Assembly: GCA_001599595.1 (NCBI GenBank) | Contig: BCHH01000009.1 | Coordinates: 1,478,901 to 1,542,900, forward strand | DNA: 64,000 nucleotides | Direction: 5' to 3' | Source of the DNA: Beverwykella pulmonaria | Taxonomy: Eukaryota; Ascomycota; Dothideomycetes; Pleosporales; Melanommataceae | Part shown: positions 1-12,400 of the stretch, one piece after another | Layout: each line of letters starts with the position of its first letter | Numbering within the stretch: the first letter of the stretch is position 1 | Position numbers and translations under genes: made by a program | Notes under the pieces: generated by a model | Database searches by the model: none | What the model was told of the DNA's origin: nothing | Seen by the model: the letters and a program-made list of their open reading frames with translations, nothing else

Positions 1-84
1 AAGGAGGGAGGTGGTAATAGTAAGGAGGGAGGTGGTAATAGTAAGGAGGGAGGTGGTAATAGTAAGGAGGGAGGTGGTAATAGT
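1..84. repeat. 21-bp minisatellite, four exact copies
   Basis: Four exact head-to-tail copies of a purine-rich 21-bp unit (each begins AAGGAGGGAGG and ends GGTAATAGT). A degenerate fifth copy follows and then a GGA/GGT-rich tract to about 185, in which GGGGGATACATAGAAGG recurs 60 bp apart. The array probably extends left of the window. Unit length keeps frame 1 open. Confidence 0.9.
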
Positions 85-246
85 AAGGAGGGAGGGGGAT
101 ACATAGAAGGTGGAGGAGGAGGAGGAGGAGGTGGTGGTAGTGGTGATGATGGTGGGGGATACATAGAAGGCGGAGGAGGCGGAGCAGACATATCGGATTC
201 TGAATCAGAATCCGATTCAGAGCTCTGGTATTCCCCAATACTTTGA
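1..246 (+). CDS. Glycine-rich repeat protein, C-terminal end (partial)
   Basis: Frame 1 is open from the window edge to a TGA at 244-246. It encodes four copies of a seven-residue unit KEGGGNS, then a Gly-rich stretch in which GGGYIEGG occurs twice, then an acidic Ser/Asp/Glu tail and the final residues LWYSPIL. There is no start codon in view, so this would be the 3' end of a gene beginning left of the window. The repeat length (21 bp, a multiple of three) and the switch to a non-repetitive acidic tail before the stop favour real coding sequence, but a chance open frame across a minisatellite is possible. No family recognised. Confidence 0.4.
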   Translation, partial: KEGGGNSKEGGGNSKEGGGNSKEGGGNSKEGGGYIEGGGGGGGGGGSGDDGGGYIEGGGGGADISDSESESDSELWYSPIL

Positions 247-334
247 ACTAGTGAAGGTGGCACTTTTTTTTGGCAGTGGTAAAAAGCGTGGCATCCACAA
301 TGACACGACCGTCAACCTAATGGCAAGGTCAGAC

Positions 335-1311
335 CTAACTTATGTCTTTGTTGAGATTCTCAAGAAACATACTTACTGGCTCTGCAACCCACATGGCCTG
401 TTCGTAGGGCTCACTTCTATCCACGAGTTTCTTTCCCCTGCATGTCTTCACGTGAAATCCTCGAAGAGCCTCAAACTTTCTGCCCCGGGCGAGTAGAGTT
501 TCTCGAACTTTCTGCCGATCAGGGCCAAACTCGAACGGGTACACATCCAACCTGGTGATCAATTTGGGTTTATCGAACTTGTGTATCTTCATCCGAGTTA
601 CTGCAAAACCGCAGCGACTCCCATTCCAGTCGATCTTGCCAAGGGCTAACAACCAATAGGCCTTCTTTTTATTCTCTGGTTGATGATCATAATCATCGTC
701 TTCAGGATTTACCAGCTTCGCAGCCGCGAGTTTAGACAAACAGGTATTGGCATTTCCATTGGAAATTATAAGACCCCCTGGAGCAAGGACAGGCCAGAGC
801 ATCTCAAAAGACAATACTCTAGTAAGTATAGCCTCCTTCAGTGCAGAGATGTGGGTAGAGAGGAGCGGTTCGACTTCTTTGCGGAAAAATATGCAATTCC
901 ATCTTGGCCTCTTTGTTCTTTTCTGATTCAAATACTCGAGTGACTTCTTCCCAACGGTGCACAAGAGGCTTAAAGGGAGGAAATAGAGTATAAGGATTGC
1001 TGCCTGGAAACCAGTTCGGATAGTGATCGAATATCTTGTCGAGTGTGGCCCTCAAACGCGGACCCTTGACCTCGATTGAGTGTGTCATCCACCCATCGTT
1101 TCCATTCTCCGTCAAGTACCTCGAAAAGCGACGCACTATGAAGTAAGATTGCCCCAGCTCTTTGAGTCGGCGTTCTTCTAGAATTGGGTCCTGTATCTCC
1201 GACCATTGGGCAGAATCTGAACGCTTCGAGATTGAGTGATTGTAGAGGTTTTTTGACAGCACATATTGAGCCAACAACAGCCTCATTTGTGGGTTTAGAC
1301 ATTGTAGTCAA
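335..1311 (-). pseudogene. Truncated, frameshifted DUF7025 (AAA-ATPase N-terminal) gene
   Basis: The minus strand encodes the DUF7025-like region found at the N-terminus of large fungal AAA+ ATPases. An upstream part (in 1286-819) reads IEVKGPRLRATLDKIFDHYP and PFKPLVHRWEEV. A downstream part (in 964-335) reads FEMLWPVLAPGGLI, IDWNGSRCGFAVTRMKI, DVYPFEFGPD and RGRKFEALRGFH. The two parts lie in frames offset by one, and the change of frame falls near a run of five A (T on the coding strand) around 884-888. The N-terminus may change frame again near 1200. The reading stops after about 210 residues of the second part, with no Walker A/B ATPase domain. I read this as a relic; a sequencing error at the homopolymer could explain the frameshift but not the missing ATPase. 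Confidence 0.65.
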
Positions 1312-1966
1312 ATTTGCAATTGATAACTGGGAGATTTCGACTGTGGGTGAGATAGCCCATGGCGCAGATATATACTAAATCTCCAAAGATCGAGTTTAAG
1401 TTTATTGGGCAGAAGGTGTGGTACCCTTGCATGGTTGCCTTGCGGTCTGCAGCTGCTTGTTGGTTTTTAAGCATTTTACCAAATGCAGCAACCTATTAGA
1501 TCACTCCATCTTTTCTCTACTTCTTACGACCTTCGCATTGTCAGCGCGTCTGCTTGATGGCGGAAAATGCAATGCTCACTAGCAATATCTTGTAAATTGA
1601 CATCGACCGGTCAAGCAGCCGGAGCTTATCACATCCGAGTATATCATGGCTGTTGCCAAGGAATGATGTGTGCAGTCCAACCTAATTTACCCGTACTCGT
1701 ACACAACAGATAGGCTTAACGTTGTATCACTAAAAATTCCTTAAACGATAGCGCGACGAATGATCTATGGCCATTCCGCAAATGCCTAGGCTCCAGAAAG
1801 AAACCGCAGCATTTATCGTTCTTTAACCAGTACAAGGTTGAAGAATTGGCTGTCAGAATACTCTGCAGAGAAATTCAGCGGTCGCCTCTCAATGAATCGA
1901 TAGGAGCTTTCCACTTGCTCCTGATAACGCCGTCTTGAAACGTTGGACTCACTACCATCCAAATGA
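1312..1966. other. Intergenic, no gene seen
   Basis: AT-leaning sequence with only short open frames. It separates the DUF7025 relic from the TPR relic. No family-like peptide, repeat or RNA gene noticed. Confidence 0.5.
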
Positions 1967-2720
1967 GTCATGCCTTGTGAGATCTTTGACAACCCAATCC
2001 ATGGCAATATCGATTACAACGACCTTGAACTTATCAATAAGATTCTCACTGAGACACGCGACGCTACCCTCGACAGCTGCGATGGCCTTCCAACACGAGA
2101 TGACATACCTGATTCTTTCATATTAGCGCGTGATTCTGAGAGAACAATGGAACAGACGCTCGCTTGGGTAAGTGTGTCCTCCATATATACAGGCCGAAGT
2201 CTACACCTAACCCTCTCCTAGACACTTTAGAGGAAGGATGAGTTGGAACGTGCTATCTCATTTCGGCGCATGATATTACGATTCATTATCCACTATCTTG
2301 GTATGGTAATAATTTTCAATGATCTCCAAGCAATGTATGGTCAGATATACAGTATAACTGGCGATATCAAAGATTTAGCAGAAGGGATCTGGTCTGAAGA
2401 ACTGGCTGAGTACTGGATTAAGGACGATGGAGGATCGTATTCCACCTTGACGAACCTTGCCACACTATATTCCAGAAGATATGAAGTGACCAAGAGCGAC
2501 GAAGATATTGAGAAAGCGATATCTCTCGCAGAACGACCCTTTAAGACGATGGAGAGAGCGCCGGAGGGCGGTGCGAATTAGAGCGTGATCTGCTATGTTT
2601 TGGCAAGATTACGATACCAAAAATACTTTAAAACTGATTCTCTGGACGATCTGGAGGAGATTTTGTTGAAAGGTCAAATGGCGATGGCCGGAGTACCTCT
2701 AATAGGCCTGATTGGTTTTC
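1967..2720 (+). pseudogene. TPR-repeat (TPR-CHAT type) gene fragment
   Basis: Short plus-strand frames carry tetratricopeptide-like helices. One at about 2440-2550 reads LTNLATLYSRRYEVTKSDED followed by IEKAISLAERPF. Beyond a stop at 2579 the next unit continues as LARLRYQKYFKTDSLDDLEE with ILLKGQMAMAG (about 2600-2690). The spacing and the pattern RYxxTxxxxDLExAIxLA match the TPR arrays of large fungal TPR-CHAT proteins. Stops and frame changes break the reading and neither the full array nor a CHAT domain is present. Family assignment rests on the repeat pattern only. Confidence 0.5.
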
Positions 2721-3235
2721 AGCACTCAGAAAACTCGTGATAGGTTTGCTACCGACCTTCCACAGACAAGGTGGTGGCAAATTAAAGTACTTTGGGATCA
2801 TGAAAGATGTCTCAATAGTAGATCGTGTCACAGAGGACACTATGGATATGGCTAGATGAGACGCGGATATACTTGGACCCGAGAGTAGGTCAGCCCTAGA
2901 GTTGGACCGTGCTCCGAGTCCACGCAAAATACTCAGTTGCAAGAGCCTTCAGGAAAAGTGCTGATCGATGATGAAGGGGAATCCTTCATCCCAGAAAAAC
3001 GCCTCGCTCTGTCAGGTCCAATAACCCAGTTCAGGTTCAGCAGCTTCCCGCGGCGATGATTTTGGTCAATGGGGATGATAGCGAACGATACGTTGACAGC
3101 ATCCCAGTAGACAACGTTTAGCGTATACGGGGTCTAATACATATTTTCGCTGGGGATCCTAGTGGCAGCCCTTTTCCAGAATTCGAAGATGAGGAACGTG
3201 AAGTTGCTGAACTGGAGGATAGCTGGACCTACCAT
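2721..3235. other. Intergenic between TPR and HET relics
   Basis: No coherent coding signal beyond possible continuation of the decayed TPR gene. Short frames only. Confidence 0.4.
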
Positions 3236-4230
3236 GTGGAGAATGAGTTTACCACCGAATTCTTCCAGCGATTCACCAATTTAAAAGGATCACATCGACT
3301 CCTAGATGACTCACCTTTATGTGGGAGTTGTAGTGAAGCCATCACTAGCATTCTAACGGACGAATTTGAGCTGGTTTTCCACCCATCTGATCGACAAGAG
3401 CCATGGGTAGAAGATTGCACACTTTGCAACTTACTCTGTCAGCGCTCGAGCTTACCGCAATATCTGCGGATGGTTAGAAATAAATCTAACTTGAGGATCG
3501 AGGGTCACAATGAGCCCATCCTTCGATTATATTCTGAGCCAGGTCAGTTATGTCCATGAACTGGGTACTCGACGCTGAAAACCCTTGACTTACTAGGGGC
3601 AGGTCTTTGAAATATTCCCGGGGACATCCAGCCCATCTCGAGTTGCTCTGAGAGTGGATTCGAGTCTGTGAAGACAAGCACAATTGCCTGTATGCACTAG
3701 GATGCGGAGGTCATAAGTCCTCGAGCAGTGCAGACAGTGAAGTGCACGCTAGCTCGCTAGATGAAAACGCCCTTGAACGGGAACATCCTCAACCGGAAGA
3801 TATGTTCCGCGACTTCAAGTTTAGCTGTACATTCGAAACTGACGAACTATTACCCACACGAGTGCTCGATGTAGGATCTAGCGAGAACTCAAACTCATTG
3901 CGGCTTCACTTGGCGAAACATGGTGAACGTGCCAGATATATTACTTTATCTCACTGCTGGGGTAAATTAGACGCCAGAGTAAAGGACAGATATTGTACTT
4001 ACAGATGCAACTTGGAGAACCGGTGTGAGAAAATCGAGTGGGACGACTTACCAAGGACATTTCAGGACTCCGTAACCGCGACACGAGAACTAGGTATACA
4101 TTTTCTTTGGATCGACTCAATATGCATAAGCCAACCTCATTACGGATGCCCTCTTACCGCTTGCCTAGAATTACTTAGCAGTCCGGATAGTTGGCTTGAG
4201 CAACCTCTACTTGCAGCACTCTTGCAGTGA
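3236..4230 (+). pseudogene. HET-domain gene, truncated relic
   Basis: HET domains (PF06985) occur in fungal heterokaryon-incompatibility proteins. The first piece (3236-3559) has the Cys-rich leader usual before them (LCGSCSEAI and CTLCNLL). After a broken stretch containing a WIRVCEDKHNC-like segment near 3650-3690, the frame 3742-4230 contains LPTRVLDVG, YITLSHCWG, LPRTFQDSVTATRELGI and FLWIDSICI, which are the conserved HET blocks in the right order. The match ends after SICISQ at about 4130, where the QDD/W block and the rest of the domain should follow. Frame breaks plus the lost C-terminal half make this a pseudogene. Confidence 0.7.
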
Positions 4231-5090
4231 CTAGAGTCGTGTTTTCGGCGAAAGCAAAGTTCGGCTTTGGGAAATGTGAGGGAAGGGCACATATGCAGAT
4301 TTCTTGGAGGAGGGGTTAGTGGAGAGGCCAGTGGCATGCAGTCGTGCCTTTTGACTCCTGGTGGGAGCGTTGGGGATGATTCTTCGGTCGTAATTCTGAA
4401 ACGCCCTCTCGTCTCATCTACCCCTTTAGTTACACCAAACTTCTTACTCCTATCACTACCATAAATGATCTATCCCTTCACTGTAATATTGCGCTTCGGG
4501 GTAAAGATAAGCCTTTTAAAGCATGAAAAAGTCGCCTCTGCGGTATGGTACTCATTCTTGAACAGATTTGGAGAATGACGGCATGGAATAGCGACTTCAA
4601 TAGCCTTTAGAACAGAGAAATGCACACATAACTCTTCATGAAAGTGCCTTCGAGGTCCTGGAGCTTCAATTTTGACAAAAAAGAGGTTTCTGAAATCCTC
4701 TTTGTTCCAATCATTAGACGGAGAGATGTTGCGGCTCAAGAGATATTTGTATTGTGCGTGGATGGTAGAAGGAAATGGAATACATCAATATGAGCATTGA
4801 GGACTTCACATAAGTGGGGATAAGAACTAAATTCCGAACGTTGGTAAAGGTTCGTTCTGCAGTTCTCCTACTGGAGATGCACAATATAATCCCAAGCCGC
4901 AACTAGTGTCGTATCCAATACTCCAAGAATGAAATCGTGGTATGTATGCTAATTAGTTATAAAAAAATCCAGGTATCCATGCTGATAAATCATCACCTCG
5001 TCCAGAAGGCCTCGAATTCAATCTTTCCTTCCTTACCTCGCACTTCCACCACTCCTTCATCCAACATACCCCAACTCATCACCATCGTCA
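4231..5090. other. Intergenic, no supported gene
   Basis: An 89-codon minus-strand frame at 4470-4739 abuts another at 4714-4902, both overall rather hydrophobic, but I recognise no family and see no splice structure joining them. The stretch 5000-5090 is CT-rich on the plus strand, downstream of the stop of the minus-strand phosphoesterase. Confidence 0.4.
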
Positions 5091-7001
5091 TCATCGCCTG
5101 TTGCATCTCTTCCCGCCCCTTCCACCACACCCTCCACTCTTCACCTCCCACTCCAGCACCAGCCCGTCTCCAACCCTCCCCTCATTAATATTCCCCGTCA
5201 TCTCCCACCCAATCTTTGGCGCTTGTTTCCCGTCGGCCCTCCAAAGGAACAGCTGGCGAATCGGCGATTTGCCTGTCTCCTTCTTTGGTACGAGGTACCT
5301 ATACTTTCCGCCTGCTCCGTCGGCCAAGTTTTTAATCGCGGCGTTTGGACCGGAATATTCATAGTCTTGGATCGAGAGGTCGAAGCCCGTGATTGCATCC
5401 GCGGAATCGTTGGTTAGGGTAGGTTTAAGATAGACGAATCTACGTTGACGTCAGCAGAGCAGTGATAGGGGGAAAGGAGGGAGGCCTTACGTTCCTCCAA
5501 AGCCGTCGTTGATGTTTGCTGATTTTCCGCTTTCTTCTGTTACATACCATGGCAGATTATTCGAAGTGTCGTCAACTGGTTTGTTTTGGTATATGACCTA
5601 TAATATTCGTCAGCATGCAGTATTTACTGGTGTGTATCGTGAACTATTGTATACATACCTCAATGTCTTGCACGTATAATTCTTCCAAAGGCGCGCGGTT
5701 GTGCCAGCCGTGTTGCCATTGGATCTTTGGAGTGTTTCCCTTGGCGGTGCCATTCAGAACGGGTTCCTTGACGGTGCCATACAGAACGTTTGTGATGACT
5801 TCATCCCCTGAAGTAGGTTCCTCGATACGGAAAACGGCAAAACGAGCGCCTGTTGTGTTATCAGGGGTCGTTAATCCTAAGAAGTCCGTGGCATTGTCGT
5901 CTAAAAGGGCACCACCCGGGTGTATCTCATATATAACATGATCGTTGTGGACGCCGGAGATTGGGGACGGTGGGGTAATTTTCACGGGCACCTTTGGTTC
6001 ATGTAAATGTCCAACGCCAACAGCAAGAACATTGTACGGCCGGAGAATGCTGAGGAAATCTTGCCTTACGGCTTTTGGTACACTGCCCATCGGGTAGTGC
6101 TGGACGATGATTACAGGGCGAGTATATCCTCCTGCCGCGAGCTTTCGTTTCAGCCAGTCAAGTCCGCTCTTGCGACCACTTCCGTTGTCACCACCGTATA
6201 GGTGCAATTGGTAAACATCCACAGGGCCAAGATCCACGACGTAGTTGAAGGAAAAATCCTTGAAGTTGTATGTACCAAGCGGGTCAGCGTCGATGTTGTC
6301 AGGAGCAATGGGGTAGCTAGGAGCCAACTCGACATGTTCGCCCGATAGATCTCGATGGTATCCTATCCCCAAAATCCATTAGCATTTTGCTCGTTCAAAG
6401 AAAGAAGAGAGAAAACTGAACTGCGGTGTTCTCACCTATGTGCATCGTGTTGATGAAATTCCACATTTGATAGCGGTAGTAGTCCACCGACTTTGTGCTC
6501 AGATTATTATCCCACTTCATGGGGTAGTCGGAATCAAAAACGTCTGCTCCAATTGTTAGTCTTCTCTCCTGAATTCTCTTGGAGCCTCAACCTACCGTGA
6601 TTGCCCAACCCAAAGTATAACGGCCCACAATTGCTTAGATGCTCAATGGTTGGATCCATGTATGTTATGTATGTTGGATCATACAGCTCCCGAAAATTCG
6701 TCAAAAGGGGGCCACCCAAACCAAGTACGTTGATGTGAAAAATCCACTCGAAGATGTTCATCTGTCCTCCATAGTTGGTAAGATCTCCGCCGAAGAAGAC
6801 GGCATCTGGCTTGTCGATGTTGCCACTACAATTGAGGAGATCAATGGGTATCGTTTTGTTGTTGTCGGGGAACCGTAAGGCATGTATGTTATTGAGATCT
6901 TTGTTGAGATTGCTTAGGGTAGGGAGTTGTCTTGATTCAGGCACCCAGCCGATTTGTGGATCGGTGATCAAGATGAAGGTTGCGACCTTGGGGAGTTTCA
7001 T
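5091..7001 (-). CDS. Calcineurin-like metallophosphoesterase
   Basis: Five exons: 7001-6596, 6543-6436, 6362-5659, 5597-5491 and 5439-5091, together 1,674 nt, 557 residues. All four introns are GT-AG and intron 1 has a perfect GACTAAC branch site. Metal-binding motifs of the calcineurin-like fold appear in order: ILITDPQIG (residues about 11-19), FFGGDLTNYG, GLGNHD (the Asp codon is split by intron 1), IIVQHYP and GVGHLHEP. They predict a two-metal phosphoesterase. About 150 residues after the core form a mostly beta C-terminal extension of unknown role. No convincing signal peptide or membrane anchor; substrate unknown. The start is the only upstream ATG in frame before the DPQ block. The gene looks intact, unlike its left neighbours. 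Confidence 0.85.
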
Positions 7002-9480
7002 ATCAAGGGATGGCAGAGTGTATTAGAAATAAGATTTGGCGTAGTTTCTAGCCTACTGTTTGCTGGCGGTTGTGATGGCCCCGCGTCACCATGATTGCTA
7101 GCTTTAAAAGCAAAAAGGCCTCGCATTCTCCACTCACCGCTTCAGCTCTAAGAACAGAAGACATGGCGAGACACTACGCCGTGGATATAATAACTAGCGG
7201 ACTACTGCTTAATAGGAGACCACGTGACTGGAGAGAGGACGTATTGAGGAGCCGCGGCAGAAGAAGCTGGGACTACTATACCCAGGCAAACGCTCAGTGA
7301 TGACACGGTAGCAGTTTAATACGAAGAGTGAGTTAAAATCAGGACGGTTGGTGGCAGCAGGAATCGAATTAGAGCTCGCAAAGCCGAGATGTAAATCAGC
7401 TGCTTGGTGGGTTCGTGGTGTGATGTCACCAACATGTGGATAATTCTCGTATCTGTCACCAGATGATGTCCTACCTGACCATAGCACGTAAGGCAGTGCA
7501 GCATTCCATCTTTAAGGCCCTACTAAAGAATTAAAGGACGTCGGAGTGTGACAGTAGTACCCCATCACTGATCGCTACCGAGGGTGTTGGCCAATCAGAT
7601 ATGTGGCACAGTCACTTAGCCACTTGTGGCAGTGCCATGCCGAACGATTCGGTGACAACACCGCCACCGCTCATTGCACCAAGAGTAGATGCATTCCGGC
7701 CCAGCAGTGGGGAAGGCGCTGGCACATATGGCAGCGAGAGATAGGAGTAGTATACGCAGCGTAACATGCTTTCATCCGGTTGCAATTGTTGCTTGATTGA
7801 ACATGCGTCGGTGAGCTCTGATGTCGAGTCGTGGGAAAGGAGTATACTTCTTGCGCGCGCACGGTAACACTAAGCCTGTACGCATGAGGAGGCTCAGGCG
7901 TAAACTTTTACGTAACTGCGCTGTGTAGTCCCTCTACGATAGAAACTTCTTTCGCGAGTGTATGGATGACTGGGTCCGTGGAATCGTTGGGGCCTAGAAG
8001 TTTGCACTTTCAGATATCGATGTCAGCCTTTCCTACACTGGTTTAATAACTCTCTAGTATGGAGGGTTGAATTTGAGAAGTTCGGAACCTGATCATTATG
8101 TATAGTGCCTTCTGTTTGATATACTAGAGTAGTGCCGAAATACGTTTCTCTTCTTGCTCTCTTGCCAGTCCGGTATAAGGCGTGACAAACGATGTATATG
8201 ATCGCTATGCTCCAGGATTGTCTATGGGGGTCAAGCCAGCCGGTACATCAACCCTTGTTATACGTCTTGAAATTTCTTGCTCATGTTCTTCGACCCAGTG
8301 GTGAATTCCATCATCGATCGTAGTTTGCGCCCTAGAAGACGTGGGAGGGAATGCGGTCGAGCTCGAGTTTCCGATCATGAGTTCGATAATGTGCTATGGA
8401 ACCAAGTGATTCGATCTAAAATGATTTGTATGCGTAGATGTTCGATTTTGTATTATATTGTCTCCATCATCCTCAATGGAGGGGTATGGTACAAATAGCA
8501 CCTTAGTGCTAAGATGGCAGTGAAGATTGACATCTCGAAATGATGCCAAGCAAATGGCCAGAAGTTTGACTGAATCCAAGGGCTTGACGATCTGAAGCCT
8601 GTCAGAATTGTCAAACGGAAGGGGGTTGGGAAAGGCGTCCAGCTGTTTACCTCACCACCAAGCAAGAAATGTAGTCACCTCAATTGACACAGAATGTCGA
8701 CATCGACCACAGCACCCCACTTAGTCTTCTCCCCCTTTTGTCGGAGTCGCCGTGTGCATTTGGACATTGCGAACCCAACAAGGGAACTTCAGTCCTTTAC
8801 TGGCATGCGGTACGTCAGCACTGATGTTCAACGAACGAAGTTGACGCCATCGAACGACTTCCTCAGACCACTCCGTGATGCTTTTTCCCCGCTGCGGGAT
8901 ATTGATCTTGATCGGCCCTAGAGGAAATGTGGTGGCTAGAGGACGAGCTCGCCGCAGAAGTCGCGTATCGGTATGGCGCTATTCGCCGAGAAGCTGTCAC
9001 CGGGCGCCGTTTGCTGGAGAAGCGAAATATCGGCTGCGCTCTTGATATATCTGCATTCCGGCTGGGTGAGGCTCCAACGGCTCCCAAGGTTAGGCGGATG
9101 TTCTCTGAAGCAATCCAGCGCAGTTTGGCCCTCACGTGCTCGCAAAAGATGCCTTTCGCGTTAGAATACACGTGAGGAGACTACTGAAGATCACCTTCAT
9201 CTACTCAATTCAGGTATGGTACGTTGCAAGAGTAGTGGCGGGAAGATTTAGCTCGGACTGCGCAAGCTTCCGTGCGCAGCCACTGAGCGAAGCTTTCGCT
9301 AAAATTGACTCGAAGTAGTAATCAAAACTTGAGTAGTCGCCGTTCATCTGAACCCTGAATAGGAAGCGACTAGAGCAGAGCGTGTCGACGCCACAGACGC
9401 CTTGCAGCCGTGGCGGCCTCACACCTTGATGATGCTAGCCACCACAATTATACCTGTGCGCACATAGATTCGGACTCCTG
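7002..9480. other. Gene-poor stretch upstream of the phosphoesterase
   Basis: The first few hundred bases should hold the phosphoesterase promoter. Beyond that there are only short frames (under about 100 codons) on either strand, overlapping one another, with no recognisable protein. No transposon ends found. Confidence 0.45.
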
Positions 9481-12400
9481 AGAAGGTACATCCCACATGA
9501 ACACGTTTTTCTGGGAGAGGGTTCGTTATTTCTTTTGGCCAAGCAGTCCTGGTGGGGGAGGATCCTGTGAGGAGTGGACTTCCGGCATTGGCATCGGCGA
9601 GGCTGTGTCAAGATAAACGACTGGTCCTGAAAGTTTGCGCTCGTGTTCGGAGGGAGCCGAGGAGTCGTTGGAAACTCAGTTTGCTTTTTAGTCTACAACA
9701 GATGTTTTCTCGAACTCCACAAGCAGCGACCCGGGATCCCTGGCGTTGTCAAAGACGCTTCGACTTTCTCCTTTCAAGTTCCACTGGTATTTCCGGGTCC
9801 CCCTTGAGTTCAAAATAGCAACTTGGTTCCCCCAGTAGGCTCACGACGAAAATGTATTGCATCCCATATTGCTGCGCCATGGAGCTGTAGACACAATACG
9901 AGGATTATCACCACGAGGACTATACCACGGGTGCTGCCCTAGGCGGTTTCAAGCTGGACCGCATGCTGCGTCCCAGCTGGAGTTATTGTTGCCCCCTTGG
10001 TGATGAAGCATGCGCAGATTGGTAATGTTTGGGGTGGAGGGAGTAACCGTGGTTCATTGGATGCAGGTGGTGACAGTGCGGGCCGGCAGCAACTTGACTG
10101 GAAACGGGATTTGGATGTGCATTAGGGCGCTGTCCTGGCGCGTATACCTGCCCTGTTTTGTCTAAAAGGGACTTTGCTCATGGTGTGGGTGCACCCCCCA
10201 TCGCCTGCGGCCTCGTGGTGACAGCGTGGTGGCAGCATATAGCTGCATGCATACCGCACGTAGGTGAGGCTGACGGCAGGCGAATAGTTCTGTGGCGCCT
10301 TTGTGCAATGTGTATCGCAGGCTGCTGCAGTGCAGGAGAATTATTTGGGGGCTCAATTGGCAGGGACAGAGTGGATGCTTGAGCATCCCGCCCGCGGCGA
10401 GGAGGAGAGGGCATCACGAGCCAAGCTCACCCGGATGATCGACGTCGCTTGCTGGGGCTTGGGCCAAGCACGCAGCTCGTCCGATGCAGCGTTTTGCAAT
10501 TATAGACAGCGTCTTCGTAACCTGCCGGCATTCCGTCGGTCGCATGCACAGGACGCAGATGATGCTGCAGGTCCAGATAGACTTGTCGGCCAGCAGCCGC
10601 CGGCGGCCCAGTTATGGGTTTGAGGATGTCATAGTTATCGGGAGGCTGAAAGGCCCCGTCAACCTGGTCCACGCGCCGCAGCTAGCGCAAATCATATCAT
10701 GATTCTCCTAAGCATGTGTGGGCGCGACGACTCGGCGGGCGGGCAGTCGTCACGGCCTTGTCCAGCTCGCTGCTGGGCCGCCACGCGCCGAGGGCGATCC
10801 AGTGGAGGGCGAGGACGGGGCAGCATGGTGCAGCGCGCGACGAGCGTTAGACCCTGCCGCGCTGGAAGACGTGAGTTTGCGCGCAAGAGGGCCTCAGAGC
10901 TTTGGGCGGGATCCCAGGGCGGTGGGTGGAGCCATGGATATGGATGGGTAAGACGACGCCATCATCCGATCGAGCTTGCCGCTTCGGGCGCTCTGTGTTA
11001 TTGGTTTGCGGGTGCATCGCGCACCTCAAGCGTGGGCCAGATGGAGCTGCTCGAGTTATCTACCTTGTCTTTGGTGCGGGCCGCGCGACGAGAGGGACGC
11101 TGAGGGCAGCCGCCATGGACGCCGCTCGTACGACGGGCACCAGCTGGAGTGCGTGAGTTAGGCTAGGTGCATATGGGCAACTCTGCGTTCTTGGATACTG
11201 GACAGATGGGAAAGTTAAAGGACGGTGATGAGGCAGAGGAGCGGATCCACGTTGCACCGCCATGCCCGTCTCGCTCGCGAGGGGGCAGCTGCATCTCTTG
11301 ACTGCAAGTCGACGCTCGCTGCGCGCGGAGAGTCGTTGGCAGTGGCGGTGGTGGAGCAGGAGGTCGACGGCAATAACTTCGGCGCCCGGAGAGCGCCCGC
11401 TCTGGAGGACTGATGCCACCGCTCCACTGCACCAGGTCCTGTCCTCCTTCTCAACTTCTTACGCAACGCGCCGGGCTTCGACGGCGTGCGTGCGGACGCT
11501 AGCCGTGGAGTTGGGCCTCGTTGCAAGTCGAGGCATGTCGCGCCAAGCGCAGGCGCGAGTTCGATCCTTCCCATCTCGTCGCCCGCGCGCTCGATCAACT
11601 GCACAATCCATCCGTCCATGCGTCCCTCCTCATCTGATCGGCTGGCAGCATCAGATACGGGCGATCGCGTTCTATTCTGGGCCGAGCAAAGCAATACCAG
11701 CAACCGCAGCCATGCCAGCAACCGTAGCCATACCAGCCATACCAGCAATCCCTCTTGTTAGCTCCTCCTCCAGGGGTCCGGCTCTCGCACCAGCCCGCAC
11801 ACAGACCGCGGGCGCGCGCATCTCAAGACTCACGGCCCCTTCTTCCATCACGCACCACGCCCGACAAAGACCAGCGCTCCGCGGCAGCAAGGAGCATTGG
11901 CGTCTGGCGTCTGGCGCTGGTTGCCCTGTCCTCCTGTCTGATCTGTGGGCGCCCAGGGCTCTCTCCAGTCCGAGCGGACACCCCGGTCCAATGGCTCACT
12001 TCTCAATTGATGCTCGCACACACCCACTGTCCTATGGAAACATGTTTCTTCTGCCCTCTGCCTCCCCGCCCTGCTGTCTCTGCTGCATGCTGCACGGCCA
12101 GCCAGGCCAATTGCTTATCGTGAATCATACAACCCCCATACTCCCCGTTCTAACCCCAACCGCGCAGCCCTCCTTGCCCGTTCCAGACCGCTCAACCCTT
12201 TTCAGCCCCTCCAGCGCCGCCGTCGGCCTCATTGAGGTGTGGCATCATTCTGCGTGCAGCCTGCTTGGGCCTGCTGCTCGACAGTGGCTTTTTGCGAGCC
12301 TCCTATTTGCTTCCTCAGCGCCAGGGACTTCTGGTACGTGCTCCCTTGTTTTTCATATATCACACACCGACGCCTGTTTCCACATGGTTCTCGTGCATCT

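Noticed and set aside
4470..4902. Two adjoining minus-strand frames with hydrophobic residues
   Set aside because: Could be a relic, but the frames differ, no splice sites join them convincingly and no family is recognised.
8927..9175. Overlapping short frames on both strands (82-102 codons)
   Set aside because: No homology pattern, splice structure or codon bias I can see; four frames open in the same place point to chance.
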